From an uncultured Actinomycetes bacterium (GTDB lineage Bacteria; Actinomycetota; Acidimicrobiia; Acidimicrobiales; SZUA-35), in the NCBI GenBank assembly GCA_902826025.1, contig CADEDH010000021.1:4001-62904 (forward strand): a stretch of 58,904 nucleotides of DNA. Reading direction: 5' to 3'. The notes under the pieces were generated by a model. That model searched no databases. It was not told the DNA's origin and was given only the letters and a program-made list of their open reading frames with translations. Below, piece after piece: positions 10,439 through 18,693 of the stretch; position 1 is the stretch's first letter; each line of letters opens with the position of its first letter. Position numbers and translations under genes: made by a program.

Positions 10439-10641
10439 TCTCACCTTTCGGCCAACGGCTTCCGATCCTTGAGAACCGAACGACCTGCCGGGAGGCCGCC
10501 CCTGGTCGCCTCGTGCGCCAGGGGGCGGGGGCAGTACAGTGACTCCGGCCCGGGATCGCCCCCGGCCCGGTGGCGCACCAGCCCCCACGTCCCGATCTGA
10601 TCCGTCGACCGCGGAACGAACGCACGAGGAACCCCGAGAAC

Positions 10642-11037
10642 ATGGCCAAGAAGGTGCTCACGCTCGACACCCCCTTCCGCCCGGGCGAGAAGGTGATCGC
10701 CGCCGCCGAATTCGACGACATCCAGGCCGGCACCCGGGGCAAGGTGCAGCTGGCCAACGGTCTGGGCGAGTGGCGCCGCTACTGGATCAAGTTCGCCGGT
10801 GGGAAGATCCGGGGCCAGGTCAGCCATGAGGTCCTGGCCCGCCCCGACCAGCTCAAGGCGTGGCAGCAGGCCCAGGAGGCCAAGGCCCAGGCCGCCCTGC
10901 GCAAGGCCGAACCGGCCGCGGCGGTTGCCGTTGGTGCTGATGAGGCTCCGGCCGTCGGCGGCGGCGTAGCCAGCCGCATCCCGGCCCTCATCCTCGAGCG
11001 GTCCAAGGCGGCCAAGGCCCGCAAGCTCGGCGGCTGA
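10642..11037 (+). CDS. Conserved hypothetical protein with SH3/KOW-like N-terminal fold
   Basis: 131 aa beginning MAKKVLTLDTPFRPGEKV. Residues about 10-60 (PGEKVIAAAEFDDIQAGTRG followed by a Trp-Arg-Arg-Tyr-Trp stretch) look like a small beta barrel of the SH3/KOW type. An Ala/Lys/Gln-rich helix and a basic C-terminus (SKAAKARKLGG) follow. A frame extending to 10570 exists, but ATG 10642 has GAGGAA upstream and a MAKK start typical of actinobacterial small basic proteins. No function is assigned; nucleic-acid binding is a guess from the basic tail. It is convergent with the amidohydrolase gene. Confidence 0.65.
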   Translation: MAKKVLTLDTPFRPGEKVIAAAEFDDIQAGTRGKVQLANGLGEWRRYWIKFAGGKIRGQVSHEVLARPDQLKAWQQAQEAKAQAALRKAEPAAAVAVGADEAPAVGGGVASRIPALILERSKAAKARKLGG

Positions 11038-11053
11038 CCCCCCGCCGCAACGA

Positions 11054-11076
11054 CCCTCAGCTCAGGTAGCTGAGGG
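11054..11076. terminator. Convergent intergenic hairpin
   Basis: A perfect 9-bp stem (CCCTCAGCT/AGCTGAGGG) with a 5-nt loop sits between the ends of two convergent genes and includes the last codons of the amidohydrolase. There is no T tract, so intrinsic termination is uncertain. Confidence 0.35.
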
Positions 11077-12295
11077 CGATGGCGGCATGGCTGGCGATCC
11101 CAACGGCCAGCGCCTCCTCGTCGAGTTCCATGCGGTTGGAGTGGCACGACGCCGCCTCCCGGGGAGACACCCCCGGCGGGCACACGCCCAGGAACGCCAT
11201 ACAGCCCGGCACCTTCTGCAGCACGTAGGCCCAGTCTTCGGCCCCCAGGATCGGGGTCTTCATATCCAGCACCCGGTCGGCCCCCACCAACTGGCCCAGC
11301 ACGTCGCGGGTGAAGGCGACAAAGTCGGCGTCGTTGACCGTGACCGGGTAGCCCCGGTTCACCGCCACCTCAGCCGAGCAGTCGTGGGCGGCGGCGATGT
11401 GCACCGAGATCCGCTCGATCTCGGCCAGCAGCCGCTCCCGCGCCCGGTCCGACACGGTCCGCAACGTGCCCTCCAGCTCGGCCGTCTCAGGAATGACGTT
11501 GCTCGTGGTCCCGGCCGTGATCCGGGCGATCGTGAGCACCACCGGCTCGAACGGGTCGACCCTGCGGGTCAGCAGCGTCTGTAGGGCCAGCACCAGCTCG
11601 GCCGCCACCGGGATCGGGTCTGTGGCCAGGTGCGGCGTCGAGGCGTGCCCGCCCTTACCCGTCACCGTGATCAGCAACTCATCGGTGGCCGCCATCAGCG
11701 GCCCCGGCCGGGTGGCCAACCGTCCGGCGGCCAAGTTGGGCGAGATGTGCAGAGCGAAGGCGGCGTCGACCGCCGGGCTTTCCAGTACCCCCTCTTCGAT
11801 GCAGATCGGGGCCCCACCAGGGCCCTCCTCTCCCGGCTGGAACAGGAACTTCACCGTGCCCCGCAGATCCCGCCGCCGGCCCGCCAGCAGCCGGGCCGCT
11901 CCCACCAGCATGGCCACGTGGGCGTCGTGCCCGCAGGCGTGCATCCGACCCGCCACGGTGGAGGCGAACTCGGCGCCGGTGTCCTCGGTCATGGGCAGGG
12001 CGTCCATGTCGGCCCGGAGCAGCAGGGTGGGGCCTTCGGCGTCACCGGTGAGGGTGGCCACCACCGACGACAGCCCTTCCCCTGTCGTCACCTGCAGGTC
12101 GAGCTCGGCCAGGGCGTCGAGCACCTTGGCCTGGGTGCGGGGCAGGTCGAGCCCCAGTTCGGGTTCCGCGTGGATCTGGCGCCGGAGCTTCACAGCGTCG
12201 CTCAGCACGTCCCGGGCATCGCTCAGCAGGCTGGCGGCATCGAGGGCCGGCCGCTCACCGGCGGCCCCGTCGTTCGAGGTGGCGGGTGTTGTCAT
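11057..12295 (-). CDS. M20-family amidohydrolase (N-acyl amino acid/hippurate hydrolase type)
   Basis: 412 aa metal-dependent amidase. Visible family landmarks are IHAEPELGLDLPRTQAKVLD near the N-terminus, RADMDALPMTEDTG, the metal-binding HACGHDAHVAMLVGAARLL and LFQPGEEGPGG, in the order seen in M20D peptidases. These cytosolic enzymes release an acyl group from N-acyl amino acids or related conjugates; the natural substrate cannot be predicted here. It starts at ATG 12295, divergent from the HNH gene with 149 bp between starts. It is a single-gene unit as far as can be seen. Confidence 0.9.
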   Translation of the reverse strand: MTTPATSNDGAAGERPALDAASLLSDARDVLSDAVKLRRQIHAEPELGLDLPRTQAKVLDALAELDLQVTTGEGLSSVVATLTGDAEGPTLLLRADMDALPMTEDTGAEFASTVAGRMHACGHDAHVAMLVGAARLLAGRRRDLRGTVKFLFQPGEEGPGGAPICIEEGVLESPAVDAAFALHISPNLAAGRLATRPGPLMAATDELLITVTGKGGHASTPHLATDPIPVAAELVLALQTLLTRRVDPFEPVVLTIARITAGTTSNVIPETAELEGTLRTVSDRARERLLAEIERISVHIAAAHDCSAEVAVNRGYPVTVNDADFVAFTRDVLGQLVGADRVLDMKTPILGAEDWAYVLQKVPGCMAFLGVCPPGVSPREAASCHSNRMELDEEALAVGIASHAAIALSYLS

Positions 12296-12409
12296 CTCGG
12301 CGTCTTCCTTTCGCCCGCCGGTTTCCGGCCGAGACTAGCTCGCACCGAGCGCCGGCGGCTCGCCGCGAACCGGCAGCAAACTTCTCTCGACTTCCTCGAC
12401 CGGCGCCCC

Positions 12410-12437
12410 TTTCACTGTCACACCCCCTGTCTACTGT
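12410..12437 (+). promoter_or_regulatory. Leaderless promoter of the HNH gene
   Basis: TACTGT at 12432-12437 lies 7 nt before ATG 12445, with TTTCAC at 12410-12415 as a -35 (16-nt spacer). There is no Shine-Dalgarno sequence, so transcription probably begins at the start codon. Confidence 0.5.
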
Positions 12438-12444
12438 CGTATCC

Positions 12445-13788
12445 ATGGACACGGCGGCTCCAGACTTCGACTTCGAGGGCGACCCCAGTCCCGAAGCCGT
12501 GCTGGCCATCCTCCATGCCGCTATGGGGTACTACCGGTCGATCGACCCCGAGACGCTGGCCGACCACGAAGTCCGGGCTCTGGTCGATGGCCTCGAACAA
12601 CACGCCCGCTGCCTCGACGCCGCCCGCGTCACCCTGCTCGGCCACATCGAACACTCCGGCCTCCACCACGTGGATGGGCACGCCTCGGCCAAGATCATGG
12701 TCCGCCACACCTGCCGGCTCTCCAACCCCGAAGCCGCCCGCCGGGAACGCCTCGACCGCACCCTGCGCAACCTGCTGTTGGTGGCTGCCGCCTACCAGGA
12801 CGGCGACATCGGCACCGACCAGATGAACCTGATCGCCAACGTCCATTCGAACCCGCGGGTGCGGGACGCTCTGATCGAGTTCCAACCCGTTCTCCTCGTG
12901 CTGGCCACCCAATGCGCCTATCCCGACTTCGAAGACGCCCTCCGGGAATGGGAACGCCTGGCCGACCAGAGCGGCCCCAAACCACGAGACGACACCGGCC
13001 ACGAACACCGCCGCGTCTCCATGACCCAAGATCCCCTGTCGCTCGATTGGAGGCTCAAGGGGTCCTTCGGCGCGCTGCAGGGGGCCAAGATCAACGACGT
13101 GCTGCTCGCCTTCGCCAACTCCGAATGGGAAGACGACTGGGCCGATGCCCGCCGGGAACACGGCGAGAACGCCTGCGCCGCCGACCTCGAACGCAGCCCC
13201 GCCCAACGCGCTGCCGACGCCCTGGCCGCCATGGCCCAACGGGCCGCCAGCGCCGAACCCGGCGCCAAAGAACCCGCCACCGAGCACGTCATCGTGTGGG
13301 ACGCCGCCACGTACGAAGCCACCGCCCACCGCGTCACCTGCAACGACCCCGGCTGCACCGCCGAGGCCCACACCACCAACAGGTGGTACGACCCCGCCAC
13401 GTATCGCTGCGAAACGCTCGACGGCCGCAAGCTCGAACCGGTCGAAGCCCTGCTCGACAGCTTTCACCACCACCTCCGCATCGTCCTCGTCACCGAGGGC
13501 CAACCGACCCACGTGGGCAGCCGCCACCGCCTCTTCACCGGCCGCAACCGCCTCGCCGTCAAGCTCCAGAGCCGAACCTGCATATGGCCTGGCTGCTGGG
13601 TCCCCACCTCATCCTGCGAAGCCGACCACGTCCACCCCCATGCCCGCGGCGGCCGGACACAGCCCGCCAACGGGGCCCCGCTCTGCGGGAGACACAACCG
13701 ATGGAAACAAAAGGGCTATGTCATACAACGAGACCCCGACACCGGTCGGTGGCGCACCTACCGCCCCGACGGAACCGAGATCCCATGA
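12445..13788 (+). CDS. DUF222/HNH endonuclease-domain protein (13E12 family)
   Basis: 447 aa. The N-terminal ~190 residues are alpha-helical and match the DUF222 region of the 13E12 repeat family; a variable, Ala-rich middle follows. The C-terminus is an HNH module with TCIWPGCWVPTSSCEADHVH and NGAPLCGRHNRWK, giving paired Cys plus the EADH and N...H positions of the nuclease fold. These proteins are multicopy in many actinobacteria and may be mobile-element cargo, but no terminal repeats or partner genes are visible here. Its stop overlaps the next start (ATGA). Cellular role unknown. Confidence 0.85.
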   Translation: MDTAAPDFDFEGDPSPEAVLAILHAAMGYYRSIDPETLADHEVRALVDGLEQHARCLDAARVTLLGHIEHSGLHHVDGHASAKIMVRHTCRLSNPEAARRERLDRTLRNLLLVAAAYQDGDIGTDQMNLIANVHSNPRVRDALIEFQPVLLVLATQCAYPDFEDALREWERLADQSGPKPRDDTGHEHRRVSMTQDPLSLDWRLKGSFGALQGAKINDVLLAFANSEWEDDWADARREHGENACAADLERSPAQRAADALAAMAQRAASAEPGAKEPATEHVIVWDAATYEATAHRVTCNDPGCTAEAHTTNRWYDPATYRCETLDGRKLEPVEALLDSFHHHLRIVLVTEGQPTHVGSRHRLFTGRNRLAVKLQSRTCIWPGCWVPTSSCEADHVHPHARGGRTQPANGAPLCGRHNRWKQKGYVIQRDPDTGRWRTYRPDGTEIP

Positions 13789-14618
13789 CCTCCGGTAGGT
13801 TCGAGCGGATGCGCCGCGCTGTTCTCGCCCCCCTGCTGGCGATCCTCGCCCTGGCCGGATGTGGCAGCGATGGCGGCGAGGAGCTGGCCCCTACGGCGCC
13901 GGCGACGGAACCGGCGACGCTCGCGATCGAGGTGCTGGGCACCTACCCCCACGACGAGACGGCGTGGACCGAGGGCTTCGAGCTGCACGACGGGCAGCTG
14001 CTGGAGAGCACGGGGCGGGAGGGCCAGTCCACGCTCCGGCTCACCGATCCCGCCACGGGCGCCGTGACCGACGAGATCCCAGTGGCCGCCAACCTGTACG
14101 CCGAGGGGGTCACGGTGGTGGACGGCCGGGCCGTCCAGCTCACGTGGAAGAACGAGACCGTGCTCGTCTCGGCTCTGCCGGATCTCGACCCGGCGACGGT
14201 GGAGGAACGCCAGGACGCCTACGACGGTGAGGGCTGGGGCCTGTGCTACGACGGCACCGACCTGGTGATGAGCAACGGATCCGACCAGCTCCAGTTCCGC
14301 GACCCCACCACGTTCGAGCTGCACCGCTCGGTGCCGGTCAGGCTGTCGGGGAAGCCGGTGGCCAACATCAACGAGCTGGAGTGTGTCGACGGCGCAGTGT
14401 GGGCCAACATCTGGCTCACCACCACCATCGTGGTTATCGATCCCGCCACCGGCGTCGTCACCGCCACGGCCGACATGGCCGAGCTGGTGCCCGAGCAGTA
14501 CAAGGACGACCGTAACGCGGTGGCCAACGGCATCGCCCACAACCCCGACACCGGCACGTTCTGGCTCACGGGCAAGCTGTGGCCCGTCACATACGAGGTC
14601 AAATTCAACACATTGTGA
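13785..14618 (+). CDS. Glutaminyl-peptide cyclotransferase (glutamine cyclotransferase) lipoprotein
   Basis: 277 aa from ATG 13785, or 269 aa from ATG 13809. A basic N-region and hydrophobic core lead to the lipobox LALAGC, so the protein is probably a lipoprotein on the outer face of the membrane. The rest is a beta-propeller of the plant-type glutamine cyclotransferase family, with YPHDETAWTEGFELHDGQLLES at its start, NINELECVDGAVWANIW in the middle and VANGIAHNPDTGTFWLTGKL near the end. It should cyclise N-terminal Gln to pyroglutamate. It overlaps the HNH stop by 4 bp, which may be chance packing rather than functional linkage. Confidence 0.9.
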   Translation: MTSGRFERMRRAVLAPLLAILALAGCGSDGGEELAPTAPATEPATLAIEVLGTYPHDETAWTEGFELHDGQLLESTGREGQSTLRLTDPATGAVTDEIPVAANLYAEGVTVVDGRAVQLTWKNETVLVSALPDLDPATVEERQDAYDGEGWGLCYDGTDLVMSNGSDQLQFRDPTTFELHRSVPVRLSGKPVANINELECVDGAVWANIWLTTTIVVIDPATGVVTATADMAELVPEQYKDDRNAVANGIAHNPDTGTFWLTGKLWPVTYEVKFNTL

Positions 14619-14712
14619 CCGGGTAGTTACAGCTCGTGGTCTTGGCCCGTAATCCACTGGGCCGTCCGGAGACGAAGGGCTAGAACAGATCCACCAGCGA
14701 AAGGATCGTCCG

Positions 14713-14883
14713 ATGCCGGACTTCGAGACAGACAACACCGACCGCGAGTTCGCCCTCCGGGCCGCGGAGTACCTGCGACAACAGGGTCTGTCCGATGAAC
14801 AGGTGTCGGAGGCGCTGGTGATCGAGCTGGGCCTTCATCGGCCCGAAGCGGTCGAGCTGACCGCGCTGGCCGCCGCGGCCTAG
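14713..14883 (+). CDS. Small hypothetical protein (56 aa)
   Basis: Short frame starting ATG with GAAAGGA 7 nt upstream, a good ribosome site. The product begins MPDFETDNTDREFALRAAEY and ends in a Leu/Ala-rich helix (AVELTALAAAA). It is acidic and predicted helical, with no recognised family; the spacing of hydrophobics suggests a two-helix or helix-turn-helix mini-domain. Its stop overlaps the end of the convergent hydrolase gene by 4 bp. Confidence 0.5.
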   Translation: MPDFETDNTDREFALRAAEYLRQQGLSDEQVSEALVIELGLHRPEAVELTALAAAA

Positions 14884-15554
14884 TCGGCGAGCACCTCCGG
14901 CAGGTGGGTGAGCAACCGGGCCAGGATCTCCTCGCCCGCCGGGTGCAGGGCGTGATCGGCCCCCGGTAGCAGCACGAGTTCGCCCGCCCCGGCCAGGAAC
15001 CGGACCATCTCGCTCGACTGGGGCGGCAGGATCCGGTCGTCGGTGCCGTGGAAGTACAGCAGGTTCCGGTCGGCCAACTGCTCCACCGGCTCGCATCCGG
15101 CCGACTGGGTGGCGAACGTGACCACGGCCGGCGCCGCCGCCTTGTCGAGCTTGGCCGCGGCCTGGATGGCCACCGCCCCACCGAACGAGTGCCCGAGCAC
15201 GGCGAACCGCTGGCATCCGTGCCGGGCCGCCAGCTCCATCATGGCCAGCGTGTCGTGCACGCACGTCTCCAGGTGGTTGGGCCGGCGGTAGCTGATCCGC
15301 AGCACCCCGATCCCCTGGGCCGGGAGCTGGCGGCCCAACTGGTGATAGAGGCCACCGTCCGGGCCGAGCAGGCCGCCCATGGCCCCGCCCACGCACACCA
15401 CGGCCCGGTCGGCGTCGGCCGGGCCGTGCCACAGCAGGGTCAGCAACCCCTCCATGGTGTAGATCTCGAAATGGTCGAGGTCATCGTCGATGGCGACGCT
15501 GCGGGCCGAGATCACGCTCAGCAGGTCGAGCGGGGAGGGGGTCTCATCGGCCAT
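14880..15554 (-). CDS. Alpha/beta hydrolase
   Basis: About 224 aa. The nucleophile elbow GHSFGG, a late Asp in FHGTDDRILPP and a final His in GADHAL give a plausible Ser-Asp-His triad. VVCVGGAMGGLLGPDG near the N-terminus may form the oxyanion hole. It resembles small serine hydrolases of the dienelactone hydrolase-like class; no substrate can be named. ATG 15554 is chosen over the adjacent GTG. It is divergent from the LLM oxidoreductase gene, with 44 bp between the starts, so the two may share a regulatory region. Confidence 0.85.
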   Translation of the reverse strand: MADETPSPLDLLSVISARSVAIDDDLDHFEIYTMEGLLTLLWHGPADADRAVVCVGGAMGGLLGPDGGLYHQLGRQLPAQGIGVLRISYRRPNHLETCVHDTLAMMELAARHGCQRFAVLGHSFGGAVAIQAAAKLDKAAAPAVVTFATQSAGCEPVEQLADRNLLYFHGTDDRILPPQSSEMVRFLAGAGELVLLPGADHALHPAGEEILARLLTHLPEVLAD

Positions 15555-15598
15555 CACCGAGATTGGCCTGCGTCGACCATCATCGACAAACTTACCCG

Positions 15599-16873
15599 AT
15601 GGTCAACTTCGTGTTCTTCAACCTGATGCCGTGGCCCTACCTGCCCGACGACTTCCGGGAGAAGCACCGCTCCGTGTGGGTCGACATCGACTCCAAGCTG
15701 TTCGACCCGGTGAAGGCGAACGCCGTTTACCACACCTACATGGACCAGTTGGAGTTCGCCGAGGAGCTCGGCTTCGACGGCATCGGCGTCAACGAGCACC
15801 ACCAGAACGGCTACGGCATCATGCCCTCGCCCAACATCATCGCCGCCGGCCTGGCCCGCCGGACGTCCAAGGCCGCCCTGTGCGTGATCGGCAACTCGAT
15901 CGCCCTCTACAACCCGGCCATCCGGGTGGCCGAGGAGTTCGCCATGCTCGACGTGATCTCGGGCGGCCGCCTGGTGGCCGGCTTCCCCGTGGGCACGTCG
16001 ATGGACACCAACTACGCCTACGGCCAGATCCCGGCCCTCACGCGGGACAAGTACGCCGAGGCCCACGAGCTGATCATGCGGGCCTGGGCCGAAGACGAGC
16101 CGTTCGCCTTCGACGGCAAGTACCAGCAGCTGCGCTACGTCAACTGCTGGCCCAAGCCGATCCAGAAGCCCCATCCGCCGATCTACGTCCCCGGCGGCGG
16201 CTCCATCGAGACCTGGGACTTCTGCCTCGACCACGACTACAACTACTCCTACCTGTCGTTCCAGGGCCACAAGGCGGGCAAGCTCCTGATGGACGGCTAC
16301 TGGAACCGGGTGGCCGAGCGGGGCAAGGACGAGTCGCCCGGGCGGGCCAGCTTCGCCCAGATCTTCTGCGTGGCCGACAACGACGCCGAGGCCGAGAAGC
16401 TCTACGCCGAGCACCTCCTGTACTTCTTCAACCGCTGCCTCCACGTCTACCCCGGCTTCGCCGACGCCCCCGGCTACCGCACGATCAAGACGATCAAGGC
16501 CGGCATCCTCAGCCAGGTGCGCAAGGAGAACCAGTCGACCTTCACCAACCTCACCTGGAAGGACCTGGTGGAGGGCGGGTTCGTGATCGCCGGCGGCCCC
16601 GACACGGTGCGGGAGCAGACCGAGGACATGATCAAAAACCTCCGCCTGGGCTCGATCTTCACCCTGCTCCACATGGGCAACATGCCCGACGACAAGACGC
16701 GGTACTCCACCCAGCTCTTCGCCGAGAAGGTGATGCCCCAGCTGAAGAACCTGTGGCCCGACTACGCCGGCGACACCCGGTGGTGGCCCACCCCGCTGGA
16801 AGACCGGGTGGTGCCCGAACTGGGCCTCGACCACGCCCGGCGGGTGGCCACCAAGCCCGAGGGGGCGAACTGA
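15599..16873 (+). CDS. LLM-class flavin-dependent oxidoreductase (luciferase-like)
   Basis: 424 aa from ATG 15599; an upstream TTG in the same frame has no support. The protein has the bacterial luciferase-like TIM barrel with FAEELGFDGIGVNEHHQNGY near residues 50-70, the segment RVAEEFAMLDVISGGRLVAG and a later FPVGT loop. LLM enzymes use FMN or F420 to reduce or oxygenate substrates. Its length and the HHQNGYG signature resemble alkanal/monoterpene-type monooxygenases. The stop overlaps the start of the next gene (TGATG), implying that the two work on the same compound. Confidence 0.9.
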   Translation: MVNFVFFNLMPWPYLPDDFREKHRSVWVDIDSKLFDPVKANAVYHTYMDQLEFAEELGFDGIGVNEHHQNGYGIMPSPNIIAAGLARRTSKAALCVIGNSIALYNPAIRVAEEFAMLDVISGGRLVAGFPVGTSMDTNYAYGQIPALTRDKYAEAHELIMRAWAEDEPFAFDGKYQQLRYVNCWPKPIQKPHPPIYVPGGGSIETWDFCLDHDYNYSYLSFQGHKAGKLLMDGYWNRVAERGKDESPGRASFAQIFCVADNDAEAEKLYAEHLLYFFNRCLHVYPGFADAPGYRTIKTIKAGILSQVRKENQSTFTNLTWKDLVEGGFVIAGGPDTVREQTEDMIKNLRLGSIFTLLHMGNMPDDKTRYSTQLFAEKVMPQLKNLWPDYAGDTRWWPTPLEDRVVPELGLDHARRVATKPEGAN

Positions 16874-17688
16874 TGGCCCCCACAACCGGCGAGACGACGA
16901 TCACCACCACCAGGGGCATCGAGGTGGTCGTGCGTCAGTGGACGCCGGCCGATCCCACTGCCGCCGAGGGCGACATCCTGTGGTTCCACTCCATGGCCGG
17001 CCTGGCCCACACCGAGGACGTGCTCGACACCCTCGGTGGGCAGTTCCGGGTTCACGCCCCGCTGTGGCCGGGCTACTCCGACCTGGAGAACGAGGGAGCG
17101 GTGGAGGACATGCTCGACTTCGCCCTCCTGGGATGGGACATCGCCGACACGCTCGGCCTCGATCACCCCCACCTGGTCGGCCACTCGATGGGGGCCATGG
17201 TGGCTGCCGAGATGGCCTGCCTGGCCCGGCGCGACCTGAGCCGGCTGGTGCTGGTGGCCCCCTACGGCCTGTGGCTCGACGACCACCCCATCCCCGACAT
17301 CTTCGCCGTGCTCCCCTTCGAGTTGGCCGAACTGCTGCTGGCCGACCCGGCCAACGCCGCCAAGCTGCTCACCCCGGGCCAGGACATGGGCACCGACGAG
17401 GGCCTGGCCCAATTCATGGTGCAGAACGCCCGACGCCTGGGCACGGCGGGCAAGGTGCTGTTCCCCATCCCCAACCGTCGGCTGTCCAAGCGGCTCTACC
17501 GGCTGAGCGCCCCCACCCGGGTGATCCTGGGCGGAGCCGATGCACTGATCACGGCCCCCTACGGCGATGCGTGGCAGGCGGCGGTGGCCCAGGCCGAGCT
17601 GGTGACGATCCCCGGGGCCGGCCACCTGGCCAACCTCGACCAGCCGGCGGCCCTGGCCGAGGCGGTGGCGGAGTTCCTGGCCGGCTGA
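16873..17688 (+). CDS. Alpha/beta hydrolase coupled to the LLM oxidoreductase
   Basis: 271 aa. It shows nucleophile elbow GHSMGA, an Asp in VILGGADALI and a His in IPGAGHLAN, placed as in a Ser-Asp-His alpha/beta hydrolase. The oxyanion-hole segment is ILWFHSMAGL. The start ATG overlaps the LLM stop, so this is a two-gene operon. A monooxygenase coupled to an esterase or lactonase-type hydrolase is a common degradative pair, but the substrate is unknown. The end lies 1 bp from the end of the convergent desaturase gene. Confidence 0.88.
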   Translation: MAPTTGETTITTTRGIEVVVRQWTPADPTAAEGDILWFHSMAGLAHTEDVLDTLGGQFRVHAPLWPGYSDLENEGAVEDMLDFALLGWDIADTLGLDHPHLVGHSMGAMVAAEMACLARRDLSRLVLVAPYGLWLDDHPIPDIFAVLPFELAELLLADPANAAKLLTPGQDMGTDEGLAQFMVQNARRLGTAGKVLFPIPNRRLSKRLYRLSAPTRVILGGADALITAPYGDAWQAAVAQAELVTIPGAGHLANLDQPAALAEAVAEFLAG

Positions 17689-17689
17689 T

Positions 17690-18607
17690 CTAAGCGTCGA
17701 CCAGGGGCTGCTTGCGCTGCGCCAGACGCTGGGCCACCCGGCCCGACTTCTCGATGTGGGCCAGCACCCGCTCCCGGGCCGCCTCCGCTTCCGGGGTGAG
17801 ACCGGTGAGCGTTTCCAGGCCCCAGTGCTTGAGCACCACCGGCTTGAGGATCTGCTCGTAGTGGGCGGCCAAGTCGTAGATGCCGGCGGCGGCGATCGCC
17901 TTGGCGTGGCGGGCGAAGCCGGGGATCCCGTCGCCGGGCATGGTGAACCCGATGATCTGACGCTCCATGGCCAGTACACCCATGCTCGGGTCGATCTCGA
18001 TGACGGCCGAGGCCATGTCGCGGTAGAAGATGTGGTGGCGGTTCTCGTCGATCGCCACCTGGCGCATGATGTCGTAGCCCACCCGGTCGTGGTTCTGGAG
18101 GGCGAGGCCCGTGTTGCGGTGCGAGATCCGGGTGGCCAGCTCCTGCAGGCTCACGTAGATCAGGCCGTCGGCGGCCGTCGGCGGCTCGGGCACCTTGCCC
18201 CCGCTCATCTGGGCCATGCGGGCCCGCTCCAGCTCGGCCGGATCGACGGCCCGGGTGACGGTCAGGTACTCGCGGATGACCGTGGAGTGGCGGTTCTCCT
18301 CCGCCGTCCACCGCCGCACCCAGGTGCCCCAGGCGCCGTCGCGGCCGAACATCCGCTCGATGTCGCGAAAGTAGTACGGCAGGTTGTCTTCGGTCAGCAG
18401 GTTGATGAAGAGCGCGCTGCGCACGGTGTCGGGCAGGTCGCACTCCTCCGGACTCCATTCGTAGCCCGGTTCGAAGTCCCGACCCCGGGACCACGGCACC
18501 ATCATGTGGGGATGCCAGTCCTTGGTGGAGGCCAGGTGTTTGTCCAGCAGGCGGCCGGCCTCAGGCTCGAGCTCGGCCAGGAGGGCAAGATCGCTGTCGA
18601 TGACCAT
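17690..18607 (-). CDS. Acyl-ACP desaturase (fatty acid desaturase type 2)
   Basis: 305 aa ferritin-like diiron enzyme. The two iron-binding motifs are visible as TAEENRHSTV and AIDENRHHIF, matching the E...EENRH and DENRHH pattern of plant-type stearoyl-ACP desaturases and mycobacterial DesA proteins. It should introduce a cis double bond into an acyl carrier protein-bound fatty acid in the cytosol. ATG 18607 is preferred over an upstream TTG because TAGGGT lies 8 nt before it, giving a leaderless promoter. A 24-bp perfect palindrome overlaps the expected -35, so a dimeric repressor probably controls it. It follows a TesB thioesterase on the same strand. Confidence 0.92.
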   Translation of the reverse strand: MVIDSDLALLAELEPEAGRLLDKHLASTKDWHPHMMVPWSRGRDFEPGYEWSPEECDLPDTVRSALFINLLTEDNLPYYFRDIERMFGRDGAWGTWVRRWTAEENRHSTVIREYLTVTRAVDPAELERARMAQMSGGKVPEPPTAADGLIYVSLQELATRISHRNTGLALQNHDRVGYDIMRQVAIDENRHHIFYRDMASAVIEIDPSMGVLAMERQIIGFTMPGDGIPGFARHAKAIAAAGIYDLAAHYEQILKPVVLKHWGLETLTGLTPEAEAARERVLAHIEKSGRVAQRLAQRKQPLVDA

Positions 18608-18615
18608 GACTCTCA

Positions 18616-18621
18616 ACCCTA
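18616..18621 (-). promoter_or_regulatory. Leaderless -10 of the acyl-ACP desaturase gene
   Basis: On the minus strand TAGGGT ends 8 nt before ATG 18607, with no Shine-Dalgarno sequence between them. Confidence 0.5.
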
Positions 18622-18635
18622 CCCAGTTCGCGGGT

Positions 18636-18659
18636 TCCCTACCTACCGGTAGGTAGGGA
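18636..18659. promoter_or_regulatory. 24-bp perfect palindromic operator
   Basis: Half-site TCCCTACCTACC is followed at once by its exact reverse complement. It covers the position expected for the -35 of the desaturase promoter, and such long uninterrupted palindromes are typical TetR-family sites. It touches a second short hairpin (GGGAGA-GTT-TCTCCC, 18656-18670). With no loop and no T tract it is unlikely to be a terminator. Confidence 0.7.
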
Positions 18660-18693
18660 GAGTTTCTCCCTGGTCACGGCCGGTGGGTGCCGG

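Noticed and set aside
12445..13788. The HNH gene as part of an intron, prophage or restriction system
   Set aside because: No intron ends, integrase, methylase or phage genes are adjacent; DUF222/HNH proteins are common single genes in actinobacteria.
15563..15598. TTG start for the LLM oxidoreductase
   Set aside because: It adds residues that do not resemble the family and lacks a ribosome site; ATG 15599 gives the expected N-terminus.
18636..18670. Palindrome plus hairpin read as a terminator for the TesB gene
   Set aside because: There is no loop in the palindrome and no T tract after either element on the minus strand; its position over the -35 fits an operator better.
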